Below are positions 25,472 to 34,242 of a stretch of DNA of 64,000 bases, piece after piece. Within the stretch, counting starts at the first letter, position 1. The number at the start of each line of letters is the position of its first letter. A program made the position numbers and the translations under genes. Source of the stretch: an uncultured Flavobacteriaceae bacterium (GTDB taxonomy: Bacteria > Bacteroidota > Bacteroidia > Flavobacteriales > Flavobacteriaceae); assembly GCA_905182295.1 (NCBI GenBank), contig CAJJAZ010000007.1, positions 1 through 64,000 of the forward strand, read 5' to 3'. A model generated the notes under the pieces. It worked only from the letters and a program-made list of their open reading frames with translations, did not search any database and had not been told where the DNA came from.

Positions 25472-27679
25472 TTATAATCTACTCACTTTCTCAATCCCGT
25501 TAATATGCTTTAAATTTCCAATGAGTTTTTTAAGTGTATCGTTATTTTTCACTACTACTTTTATCTTTCCGCTAAAAGTACCTCCGTCTGTATTGAAATT
25601 AATAGCCCTCATATTCACATTCATTTGATTAGAAATAACCTTAGTAATATTACTCACCAATCCTAAATTGTCTAAACCATTTAATGCTATTTCAGCTACA
25701 AATTCTTCCTGAGAGGCATCTATCCAATTGGAAGCTATAATTCTGTAGGCATAATTAGATTGAAGTGAAATGGCATTGGGGCAATTTTTTTTGTGCACCT
25801 TAATGCCGTCATTAATACTGATAAATCCAAATACCTCGTCTCCAGGGATGGCATTACAACAAGGCGATAATTTATAGGGTAATTTTTCCTCGTCTTTTCC
25901 AAATACGAGCGTATCTAAATTGGAGGAGAGTTCCTCTTTGTCAATATCTTCCGGTATGGGGTTTCTCCTGATTTTATTTTTAAAGAAGGAAATAAAAGCA
26001 TTGTTATAAGAAGCAGCAAACTCTTTTAGTTTAACATTATCAATAATCCCGCCGCCTACTCTATAATATAGATCTAAACTTGTTTTTAACTTAAAAAAAG
26101 TGACCAGCTTGTTAACTGTGTCTTCATTGAGGTTAATCTTCTGAGACTTTAACTTTCTTCTGAGTATTTCTTTTCCTTCTTCTGCAATGGCTTTTTTGGC
26201 TTCTTTGAGCGCCGTTTTAATTTTAGATCTGGCCCTAGCAGTAGTGGCATAGTTGAGCCAGTTTTGGGTGGGTTTTGCACTTTCAGAAGTAATCACGTCT
26301 ACCTGATCGCCAGAATTTAATGTGGTGTTTAATGGCACCAATTTTCCATTTACTTTAGCGCCACGTGTCTTGGAACCAATCTGAGTGTGAATGCTATAAG
26401 CGAAGTCTAAAGGAGTAGCTCCCTTAGGCAATGATTTGAGTTCTCCTTTGGGGGTGAACACAAAAATTTCTTTGGAGTAGAGGTTTAGTTTAAACTCTTC
26501 TACAAAATCTACCGCATTGATATTGTCATTTTCTAAGGCCTCTTGAAGCCTATTAAGCCAAAGGTCAATCCCTTGTTCTTTTTGCGCTCCGTGTTTGTAT
26601 TTAAAATGCGCCGCGTATCCTTTCTCCGCAATTTCATGCATGCGTTCAGAGCGTATTTGTACTTCTATCCATTTGCCTTTGGGCCCCATGACAGTAATGT
26701 GAAGGGCCTCATAACCAGTGGTTTTTGGAGAGGTAATCCAATCTCTTAATCGTACTGGATTAGGGGTGAAGTGATCGGTCACTATGGAATAAATTTTCCA
26801 AGCCAAGAATTTTTCGTCTTCTGGTGCAGAGGCGTATACAATTCTTATGGCAAATTTGTCATAAATTTCGTCAAAAGTAACCTGCTGTTTAAGCATTTTT
26901 CTCCTGATGGAGAAAATAGATTTCATGCGCCCTTTGATCGTGTATTTGAACTTTTCCTTAGCCAGGGAGTTTTTTATACTTCCAGTAAAGTCATCTATGT
27001 ATTTTTGTTGTTCTTCTTTACTATCTTCAATTTTATCTGAAATGTCATAAAAAACCTCAGGTTCTGTATATTTTAAACTCAGGTCTTCAAGGGCTGTTTT
27101 TATATTGTAGAGCCCTATTCTGTGCGCTAAAGGGGCATAGATATACAAAGTCTCTGAGGCAATTTTTAATTGCTTGTACTCCGGCATGGAGTCCATGGTG
27201 AGCATATTGTGGTAACGGTCCGCTATTTTGATGATAATTACCCTCACATCATCATTAAGGGTCAACAACATTTTCCTGAAATTCTCCGCTTGTTGGGAGA
27301 TATTCATGTCTTTTTTAAGGTGTGCGATTTTAGTGAGACCGTTCACAATTTTAGCCACTACAGGACCAAATAATCGTTCAATATCCGGCAAAGTATAAGA
27401 GGTGTCTTCTACTACATCATGGAGCAGGGCAGCTGCAATTGAGGCAGCGTCTAATCCAATTTCAGAGGCTACAATTTTAGCCACAGCAATGGGGTGAAAG
27501 ATATAGGCTTCACCAGATTTTCTTCTTTGATCACTGTGGGCTTCCACGGCAGTGTCAAACGCCAAGCGAATCAGTTTTTTGTCGTCCTCACTCAAGGACT
27601 GATAACTAATGCGCAGGAGTTCTTTGTACTCCTTGGCAATGGCCTTATTTTCTGCTAAAATATCTTGCTCACTTAACAT
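25472..27679 (-). CDS. RelA/SpoT bifunctional (p)ppGpp synthetase/hydrolase
   Basis: 735 residues with the full long-RSH layout. The hydrolase HD domain has H48, H62 and HDVVED at 87-92, all intact. The synthetase domain contains GRMKSIFSIRRKML and YEALHITVMGPKG. A TGS domain (FVFTPKGELKSLPKGATPLDFAYSIHT), a CC-type region with CCNAIPGDE, and a C-terminal ACT domain follow. Intact HD and synthetase motifs predict both making and breaking of the alarmone. It is the only RSH in this window. The SpoU methyltransferase lies 18 bases upstream on the same strand. Confidence 0.95.
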   Translation of the reverse strand: MLSEQDILAENKAIAKEYKELLRISYQSLSEDDKKLIRLAFDTAVEAHSDQRRKSGEAYIFHPIAVAKIVASEIGLDAASIAAALLHDVVEDTSYTLPDIERLFGPVVAKIVNGLTKIAHLKKDMNISQQAENFRKMLLTLNDDVRVIIIKIADRYHNMLTMDSMPEYKQLKIASETLYIYAPLAHRIGLYNIKTALEDLSLKYTEPEVFYDISDKIEDSKEEQQKYIDDFTGSIKNSLAKEKFKYTIKGRMKSIFSIRRKMLKQQVTFDEIYDKFAIRIVYASAPEDEKFLAWKIYSIVTDHFTPNPVRLRDWITSPKTTGYEALHITVMGPKGKWIEVQIRSERMHEIAEKGYAAHFKYKHGAQKEQGIDLWLNRLQEALENDNINAVDFVEEFKLNLYSKEIFVFTPKGELKSLPKGATPLDFAYSIHTQIGSKTRGAKVNGKLVPLNTTLNSGDQVDVITSESAKPTQNWLNYATTARARSKIKTALKEAKKAIAEEGKEILRRKLKSQKINLNEDTVNKLVTFFKLKTSLDLYYRVGGGIIDNVKLKEFAASYNNAFISFFKNKIRRNPIPEDIDKEELSSNLDTLVFGKDEEKLPYKLSPCCNAIPGDEVFGFISINDGIKVHKKNCPNAISLQSNYAYRIIASNWIDASQEEFVAEIALNGLDNLGLVSNITKVISNQMNVNMRAINFNTDGGTFSGKIKVVVKNNDTLKKLIGNLKHINGIEKVSRL

Positions 27680-27697
27680 AGTATAAAGATATTAATT

Positions 27698-28519
27698 CTA
27701 GGATATATCTCTCTGTCTTATGGCTTCAAATATTAGAATTCCTGCAGCTACAGATACATTCATTGAATCTATCTTGCCCCGCATGGGAATGCGAATGTTT
27801 TGGTTGGCTCGCTCCAACCAAATCGCTTCTAAACCAGTGGCTTCTGTGCCTACTACAATAGCAGTCGTGTCAGTATATGACACTTCTGTATGGGGTTTAG
27901 AAGCTTGCAGCGCAGCTGCAAATACATTCGCTTTTGCTACCTGTAAAAAATCCAATACTTCCTCACTAGTTCCCATGGCTACAGGTACGGTGAAAACACC
28001 CCCGACAGAGGAGCGTATTACATTGGGGTTGTAGAGATCTGTTTTTGGGTTTGCGATGATTACGGCGTCTACTCCAGCGGCATCGGCCGTGCGAAGCAAG
28101 GCCCCAATATTGCCTGGTTTTTCTGGGGCTTCTGCCACCAGGTATAGTGGGTTTATAGCAGTAATTTTTAAATCAGACAGTTCATGAGACTTTGTAGCTG
28201 CAACAGCTATAATGCCCTCCGTGCTACTTCTTTGTGCCAACTTTTCAAAGGCAGCTCCCGACAAAACAATTGGAGAGATCTCTGTTTGCCGTACCTGTAA
28301 TTTTTTTAGTATTCCCGATAGGGTAGCAGGGTTTAAAATGGCGGGTTCATAATAAAATTCTAAGATGTTGTATTGACGCTCTATGGCCAATTCCAATTCT
28401 CTAACGCCTTCAATGATGAATTTTTGGGCTTGCATTCTGGCCCTAGATTTTTCCTTGAGACGGAGCATTTCCTTTACCCTAGGATTTTGAGCACTTTGTA
28501 TGACGGGATGAGTTTCCAT
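27698..28519 (-). CDS. TrmH/SpoU-family RNA 2'-O-methyltransferase
   Basis: 273 residues from the ATG at 28519 (METHPVIQSAQNPRVKEM), which is where the family starts; the longer in-frame reading crosses a terminator. An N-terminal RNA-binding substrate domain precedes the SPOUT knot motifs: PGNIGALLRTADAAG, VGTEATGLEAIWL and IPMRGKIDSMNVSVAAGI. It methylates ribose in rRNA or tRNA with SAM; the exact site is unknown. A TACTTTTG box ends four bases before the ATG. Confidence 0.9.
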   Translation of the reverse strand: METHPVIQSAQNPRVKEMLRLKEKSRARMQAQKFIIEGVRELELAIERQYNILEFYYEPAILNPATLSGILKKLQVRQTEISPIVLSGAAFEKLAQRSSTEGIIAVAATKSHELSDLKITAINPLYLVAEAPEKPGNIGALLRTADAAGVDAVIIANPKTDLYNPNVIRSSVGGVFTVPVAMGTSEEVLDFLQVAKANVFAAALQASKPHTEVSYTDTTAIVVGTEATGLEAIWLERANQNIRIPMRGKIDSMNVSVAAGILIFEAIRQRDIS

Positions 28520-28523
28520 ACCA

Positions 28524-28531
28524 CAAAAGTA
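28524..28531 (-). promoter_or_regulatory. -7 box TACTTTTG for the SpoU gene, almost leaderless
   Basis: TACTTTTG on the minus strand ends four bases (TGGT) before the ATG. The spacing is identical to that at rlmD. Confidence 0.5.
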
Positions 28532-28544
28532 GCCTATTTTGAAA

Positions 28545-28576
28545 ATAAAAAAGGGGGCTTTTACAAAAAGCCCCCT
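28545..28576 (-). terminator. terminator downstream of the amidohydrolase genes
   Basis: A 12-bp stem AAGGGGGCTTTT/AAAAGCCCCCTT is followed on the minus strand by a T-rich tract. It separates the amidohydrolase pair from the SpoU gene. Confidence 0.85.
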
Positions 28577-28601
28577 TGAATTTAAAAAAGTATGGTTGGA
28601 A

Positions 28602-29921
28602 TTATTTATTCGTTTTTTCGGATCTGTTGTATTTCGCCATATATCGCTTCCAAAGCTCAGTTTGATGCGTTTCCAAGGACAATTGTCTCCCTTGAATAAA
28701 AGCATGACTCACCAGGTTGGTGCGCATGTCTAAGGCGTCTCCTTCTGAAACAAATAACGTAGCACTTTTACCCACTTCTAAACTTCCAAATTCTTGGTCA
28801 ATGCCTAGAATTCTTGCAGCATTTAGGGTGATTAATGAAAGGGCTGTTTCTTTATCCATTCCTTGTCCAACCACTTGTCCCGCATAAAAAGGTAAGTTTC
28901 TGTTTTGAAAATTCGCCGCGTCTGCATTTTGAATACTCACTAACAACCCGCCATCTGACAATAATTTAGGCAGCTTGTATGGCTGGTCGTAATCAGCGTC
29001 ATCCGATCCAGGAAGGTTGTGTGTGGCTTCTACTAAAACAGCAATGTTGTGTTTCTTTAAAAAAGGAATCACCTTATAAGCTTCTGAACCACCAACAAGA
29101 ACAATGTGCTTTACACCCAGTAGCTTTGCTGTGGTCACAGCATCTGTAATTTCCTTGCCTCCATTAGCGCCAATAAAGAGCTTTTTTGACCCGTCAAACA
29201 AACCTTTAGCCGCTTGGAAAGGGGCGTTTTTCTCCTTAGAAAGTCCGTCGTTATACACCTTTGCATTTTCCATAAAAGCAACAAAGGCGTCTATGTCTCT
29301 CTTGTAATTGGCATTTGGTTTAAGACCTGGATCTTCTCCCATCCACCAGCGACCTCTTCTAAAAGAGTTGGGCCAGTTCATGTGAACAGCGTCGTCTGTT
29401 TTTACTACGGCGTCTTCCCAGTTCCACGCATCTAATTGCATTACGGATGAAGTCCCTGAAACAAAGCCTCCTTTTGGAGATACTTGGGCCAATAAGATCC
29501 CATTAGGGCGCATACTCTCTACTACTTTAGATTCTGCATTATAGGCAATTAAAGACCTTACGTGAGGGATAATGTCTCCAATCTCATCTTGATCATCAGT
29601 GGCTCTTACCGCATCTATTTCTACCAATCCTAGCGAGGAACAGTTGGCAATAAACCCAGGATAAACATGTTTTCCATTGGCCACTATTACCTTACCTTCC
29701 GTTGGGGTATTAGCACCTCCAATAGCTGTAATAATACCTGATTCAAACACCAAAGTAGCATTTTCTATAACATTTCCATTACCAATATGCGCAGTAACAC
29801 CTGTAATACTCATGGCAGTTTCTTGTGTCCCTGCAGGGGTCTGTTGTGCCCACATATTTAAATAAGCCATTGAAAGGGCTAGGGCGAGCAAACTATTTTT
29901 TAAATATTTCATACGATTCAT
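28602..29921 (-). CDS. secreted amidohydrolase-family protein, metal site degenerate
   Basis: 439 residues with a signal peptide (ending AYLNMWAQ). The family frame is clear: an N-terminal small barrel, YPGFIANCSSLGLVEI where active enzymes have PGFIDxHxH, and the C-terminal LNAARILGIDQEFGSLEVGKSATLFV typical of imidazolonepropionase-like enzymes. The HxH metal pair is missing, so classical hydrolase activity is doubtful. It lies 13 bases downstream of a 981-residue relative and before a strong terminator, so the two form an operon. Its role may be non-catalytic, or it may pair with the larger protein. Confidence 0.8.
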   Translation of the reverse strand: MNRMKYLKNSLLALALSMAYLNMWAQQTPAGTQETAMSITGVTAHIGNGNVIENATLVFESGIITAIGGANTPTEGKVIVANGKHVYPGFIANCSSLGLVEIDAVRATDDQDEIGDIIPHVRSLIAYNAESKVVESMRPNGILLAQVSPKGGFVSGTSSVMQLDAWNWEDAVVKTDDAVHMNWPNSFRRGRWWMGEDPGLKPNANYKRDIDAFVAFMENAKVYNDGLSKEKNAPFQAAKGLFDGSKKLFIGANGGKEITDAVTTAKLLGVKHIVLVGGSEAYKVIPFLKKHNIAVLVEATHNLPGSDDADYDQPYKLPKLLSDGGLLVSIQNADAANFQNRNLPFYAGQVVGQGMDKETALSLITLNAARILGIDQEFGSLEVGKSATLFVSEGDALDMRTNLVSHAFIQGRQLSLETHQTELWKRYMAKYNRSEKTNK

Positions 29922-29934
29922 TTTTTCAATTAAA

Positions 29935-32880
29935 TTAATCTAACATGGTGTCACAGCGAAACTCCACCTTCATAGTTCTCTTCGGTGCTTGTGTTGGGGC
30001 ACCACTCTTTTTATCTGCAATCATCATTTGAATTAAGGTACTTTTTTCCTTTTGAATAGCGACTCTCTGAGATTGGTCCGTCTCTAGATCAAAGTAAGTC
30101 ACTCCTTCTATCATAGTCTTTTCTGCTTTTGCATACACAGACATAGGATGGTTGTTCCAAAGGACTAAATCTGCATCTTTTCCAACGGAAATACTACCTA
30201 CCTTATGATCTACATGCAATAGTTTGGCTGGATTGATGGTGACCATTTTCCAAGCTTCTTCTTCGGACATTCCTCCGTATTTCACTGTTTTAGCAGCTTC
30301 TTGATTTAGGCGTCTAGACATTTCTGCGTCGTCTGAGTTAATGGCTACGGTGACCCCTTGGCTGTGCATAATAGCAGCATTGTAAGGGATAGCGTCGTTT
30401 ACTTCATATTTATACGCCCACCAGTCAGAGAAGGTAGAACCCCCTACGCCGTGCTCCGCCATTTTATCTGCTACTTTATAGCCCTCCAAAATATGGGTAA
30501 ACGTATTTATCCTAAAGTTAAATTGTTCCGCAACTTTAAGGAGCATATTAATCTCGCTCTGTACATAAGAGTGACAGCTAATAAAGCGCTCCCCATTCAA
30601 AATCTCGGCCAACACTTCCATCTCCTCATCGAAGCGATAAGGCTGTTTGCTTTTCTTCTTAGCGTCGTATTCTTTGGCGCGTTGGAAGTAGTTTATAAAC
30701 ATTTGTTCCACCCCCATTCTTGTTTGAGGAAAACGACTGTAAGAAGACCAATTGGATTGTTTTACGTTTTCACCCAAGGCGAATTTTATAAAACCAGGGG
30801 CTCCTTTAAATACCAACTCATCTGCGGTACCTCCCCACCTAAGTTTAATGATCGCAGAACGTCCTCCGATTGGATTGGCAGAACCGTGTAAGAGTTGCAT
30901 GGTAGTCACTCCACCAGCTAAATCTCTATAAATACCCATGTGTTCAGGGTCTATTACGTCTTCCATTTTTACCTCAGCAGTACTGTTTTGTCCGCCTTCA
31001 TTCACTGCTTTTAAAGCAATATGAGAATGCTCATCAATAATACCCGTAGTTAGGTGCTTTCCGGTAGCGTCTATGATTTTGGCATTTCCTGCAGCGAGGT
31101 CTTTACCTATTTTCACGATCTTACCATTTCTGACAAGTACATCTGTGTTTTCTAATATTCCAGCATCTTCCGAAGTCCAAACTGTAGCATTTTTAAACAA
31201 AGTATTTTCTGCTGTAGGCTTATTTTTATAGCCATAGCCCACATTTGGGAAAGTGACTGGCATTACTGCTGGCGCTGTGGTGAATGCCTCTTTTTTCTTG
31301 CCTTCAAATGGGCTCGTTTTAGTCGCTGTAAAAAGGGCTTGTGCACCGTCTTCTTTTACGATAGTTCCTTCAATAGGAGCATTCTTACTGGCCAATGCAG
31401 ACAGTCTGAATTTTCCATCTCCAGCTTTATTGGTAATGGTCATATACATCCATCCTTCTTTGTAAGTAAGCTTACTTTTTAATTTGGTACTGTCTTGTGT
31501 GAGTTTTGCAGACGGTTTTTCTACATCACCACTTATATTAAGCGTCCATGTTTGGTCTTCAAAATTCAGTGCGTAATCTCCTCTAATATCTACAATATCT
31601 TTGTCCTTAAGGATGTTGTTTGTGCCTTGAACCCAGTTCTCAAAAATGTCTGAATCTTCTTCAAATATATCACCAGAGGTCACCAAGAAATTGGCCATAG
31701 CGCCAGGTTTTAAGTGGCCCAAATCTTTTCTGTTTAATAGCTGTGCAGGTCTTGTCGTAAGTGCCTCCAAGGCTTTGGTTTTATCCAAACCGTATTGCAC
31801 TGATTTCCTCAGATGGCTCAAGAAGTTTTTTCCATTCTTAAGTCCATGGGCTGTCAGTGTAATAGGTACCCCAGCTTTTTGAAGGGTTACTGGATTAGAA
31901 GGTGCCTGATTCCAAGCCCTCATGTCTTCTAAAGAGACATAATTTGCCTGATATGGATCTTCTACATCATAGGCTTTAGGAAAATTAAGCGGTACAATAA
32001 TGGTCGCATTAGTGGCTTTTATGGCAGCCAAATCTTCGTAGCTGTCTCCACCTCCAAGAATAGCAAATGGAATCTGATACGCGTCTCCAATCTTGTCTGC
32101 CCTTACAATATTTCCTTTGTCTCCCGCGTCAAAAATAGCCAAACTATATTTCTGTGCGTTAAATGCTTCTATGGAGCGATCTCTGGTGTTGCTGTTCCCT
32201 TTCCCATACCAATTGGCGTCTGAGAAAAATTGTCTCAAGAGTGCCATAGCACCCATCAGTGACCCAGGATATGATTGACTTTTCATAACACTCTTATTAA
32301 AAGAAAAGTATTGCGCTGAACGGCTGATAAGCACCCTTTGGGCGTCTGTTTCTATGGCATTTAGGGCAATAAGCGCACCACTACCTCTAGCCACTCCGTC
32401 TTGAATGTGTGTATTTACAACACCAAATCCTTGAGACATAAGGTCTTTAGCAGCTTTAGCATTAAAACTAAATTGATCTATGGCATTGTTTTCTGGCATA
32501 ATATGGTCATTCCAATAAAAACCTTCTCTAGTAGGTTCGTATTGTGAGCCTCTCCCGCCTCTGGCCGATGCCGGTTTCTTTACCCCAAAATCAGAGAATA
32601 AATCTATAAAAGAAGGATAAATGGTTTTACCGCTCAGGTCAGAGACTACCGTCTGAAGTGGAATTTTAACGTTTTTACCTACTGCCACAACTTGGCCATT
32701 TTTAAGTAACAAAGTACCCTTTTCAATGACTTCAGTTGGACTGGTATAAATAGTTGCGTTTGTTAGGGCGGTGTAGTGGTTGTTAGACACTTTTACCCCG
32801 TCGTTTTTTGGAAAATAGTCTTGAGAAAAGCCAAGACTACTGACTAGGCATAGCCCCAAGACAAGCATTTTTAATTTCAT
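29935..32880 (-). CDS. secreted double-domain amidohydrolase
   Basis: 981 residues with a signal peptide (LVLGLCLVSSLGFSQ). Two amidohydrolase domains lie in tandem. The first (about 30-440) has YPSFIDLFSDFG instead of the HxH pair, and ends with ARPAQLLNRKDLGHLKPGA. The second (about 560-960) has the intact motif TTGIIDEHSHIALK, a ScaF-type SCHSYVQ segment, and the INPAKLLHVDHKVGSISVGKDADLVLW ending. So only the second metal site looks functional. The substrate is unknown; relatives are cyclic-imide, urea-like or peptide hydrolases. It is first in a two-gene operon with the smaller degenerate relative. Confidence 0.85.
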   Translation of the reverse strand: MKLKMLVLGLCLVSSLGFSQDYFPKNDGVKVSNNHYTALTNATIYTSPTEVIEKGTLLLKNGQVVAVGKNVKIPLQTVVSDLSGKTIYPSFIDLFSDFGVKKPASARGGRGSQYEPTREGFYWNDHIMPENNAIDQFSFNAKAAKDLMSQGFGVVNTHIQDGVARGSGALIALNAIETDAQRVLISRSAQYFSFNKSVMKSQSYPGSLMGAMALLRQFFSDANWYGKGNSNTRDRSIEAFNAQKYSLAIFDAGDKGNIVRADKIGDAYQIPFAILGGGDSYEDLAAIKATNATIIVPLNFPKAYDVEDPYQANYVSLEDMRAWNQAPSNPVTLQKAGVPITLTAHGLKNGKNFLSHLRKSVQYGLDKTKALEALTTRPAQLLNRKDLGHLKPGAMANFLVTSGDIFEEDSDIFENWVQGTNNILKDKDIVDIRGDYALNFEDQTWTLNISGDVEKPSAKLTQDSTKLKSKLTYKEGWMYMTITNKAGDGKFRLSALASKNAPIEGTIVKEDGAQALFTATKTSPFEGKKKEAFTTAPAVMPVTFPNVGYGYKNKPTAENTLFKNATVWTSEDAGILENTDVLVRNGKIVKIGKDLAAGNAKIIDATGKHLTTGIIDEHSHIALKAVNEGGQNSTAEVKMEDVIDPEHMGIYRDLAGGVTTMQLLHGSANPIGGRSAIIKLRWGGTADELVFKGAPGFIKFALGENVKQSNWSSYSRFPQTRMGVEQMFINYFQRAKEYDAKKKSKQPYRFDEEMEVLAEILNGERFISCHSYVQSEINMLLKVAEQFNFRINTFTHILEGYKVADKMAEHGVGGSTFSDWWAYKYEVNDAIPYNAAIMHSQGVTVAINSDDAEMSRRLNQEAAKTVKYGGMSEEEAWKMVTINPAKLLHVDHKVGSISVGKDADLVLWNNHPMSVYAKAEKTMIEGVTYFDLETDQSQRVAIQKEKSTLIQMMIADKKSGAPTQAPKRTMKVEFRCDTMLD

Positions 32881-33007
32881 GGAAATAACATTTAGTGGGT
32901 TTATATAAGTCGCTTTTTTACAGCGTTTTAAAGATAATAGAAAGTGATTTAATAGCAGGGCACAAAGCCACTTTTTTTAAGTTCATTGCAACAGGAAACA
33001 ATTTCTT

Positions 33008-34081
33008 TTAAAGCGGGTATTGCGCGTGGTATGCCAAAAGCAACTGAACAATTTGCCCGTAACTTTTTACGCCCTGAGCTTGGTTGTTCATTTTTAAAAA
33101 GCGATTAAAAACAGATTCAAAATAAGGGCTTAGAGGATTTTGATGCGTTTTCCAAAAGCGGTTAGATTCTTTAAAGTTCTCCAAAACACCAGGATGAAGT
33201 AGTGCGACTAACTCCTTTTGTAAAGTGGGAGATTCTCTATTAACATCTCTTAAGCAATAAGATAGAGCTAGGGTAGTGCTGGCATAATTAAAGTAAGCAT
33301 CTGGATGATGAATACCCGCCAGATAACCAATGAAATTCGTGTCTCTTTCAGACGCATACCCCAGCTGATGCGCCATTTCGTGCGTAGCCACTACAGGCAA
33401 TCTATAGGCTGGAATCTTGTGATTGACCTGTGCCTCTAAGGTAAAAGGATTTAGATAGCCCGCATAGCCCATATAGGACAGGGGTCTGGCAAACATGCTT
33501 TTTTTTACCGCTTCATAACGGTAAGTCAAAGAGGGGTATTTTTTCTCTAACTCTCCATAACCTTCAATTCCTTTTGATAAGGTCTCTTTGGTCTGGTAAG
33601 GTACTTTTACAGCACTGCTAGAATCCGAAGCAATGCGTTTGTGCAATGCATTGGTCCGAATGATCAGTGCTTTAGTGAGATTAAAAAGGGCCATGCTGTC
33701 CTTTGAAGTGGTGTTTAACTCTAAACGATCTTTAAGGGCAGTTCTGTGGTAATTAAGCCCCCAGCTGAGGTTAAAGAGAAGGTATAGAAGCGAAACAGCT
33801 GTTCCTACGAAAAGCAATAGACTTCTTATAGGTGCTTTCCCCTTGAGGTGTTTTCGAATCCTTTTAACGCCCCAAATAATGACTACTATATATAATAGGT
33901 CTCCTACAGATATGGGAAAACGCCCCAATACATACCGTAGTCCCTCAGACCAATACAGATAAAAACCCCTGCTGTAATAAGTTTCAATAATCTCCGGATA
34001 CCCACTGGCCCATTGCACTAAAAAATACAAAGGCACAAAAGAAAAGGCTAAAAGCCAACGACCAATCTTGGGTAAAAACAT
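33008..34081 (-). CDS. DUF3810 membrane protein with HExxH motif
   Basis: 357 residues with about three N-terminal membrane segments (about 8-25, 60-72, 88-106) followed by a soluble domain of 250 residues. That domain contains HEMAH at 234-238 within VVATHEMAHQLGYASERD, with E245 seven residues later. HExxH plus a following acidic ligand is the zinc site of gluzincin-type metallopeptidases, so this may be a membrane-anchored protease. I know the family only as DUF3810, without an assigned function. It is divergent from the dipeptidase at 34243; TACTTTTA ends four bases before its ATG. Confidence 0.82.
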   Translation of the reverse strand: MFLPKIGRWLLAFSFVPLYFLVQWASGYPEIIETYYSRGFYLYWSEGLRYVLGRFPISVGDLLYIVVIIWGVKRIRKHLKGKAPIRSLLLFVGTAVSLLYLLFNLSWGLNYHRTALKDRLELNTTSKDSMALFNLTKALIIRTNALHKRIASDSSSAVKVPYQTKETLSKGIEGYGELEKKYPSLTYRYEAVKKSMFARPLSYMGYAGYLNPFTLEAQVNHKIPAYRLPVVATHEMAHQLGYASERDTNFIGYLAGIHHPDAYFNYASTTLALSYCLRDVNRESPTLQKELVALLHPGVLENFKESNRFWKTHQNPLSPYFESVFNRFLKMNNQAQGVKSYGQIVQLLLAYHAQYPL

Positions 34082-34085
34082 AGGT

Positions 34086-34093
34086 TAAAAGTA
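34086..34093 (-). promoter_or_regulatory. -7-like box TACTTTTA for the DUF3810 gene
   Basis: TACTTTTA (one base off TAnnTTTG) on the minus strand ends four bases before the ATG, the same geometry as at rlmD and the SpoU gene. Confidence 0.4.
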
Positions 34094-34242
34094 CATAATT
34101 ATTTAGGTAAATTGTGCCGGAGTATTTTAGAATTATTCCAATGGAATATTTTGAGTGATTTTTAGCTTTAAAACTTTTAAATTCTTTCGATCATTGTTCT
34201 AATTTCCTTCATTGTTTGCCTAACTTTACTCAAAAATATTTT

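Noticed and set aside
30358-30891. 177-residue ORF on the plus strand, opposite the large amidohydrolase gene
   Set aside because: It lies wholly inside a well-supported gene on the other strand, shows no family pattern and has the composition of an antisense shadow.
34134-34148. TATTCC-AAT-GGAATA dyad between DUF3810 and pepD
   Set aside because: Six-base AT-rich arms are expected by chance in a 160-base AT-rich gap.
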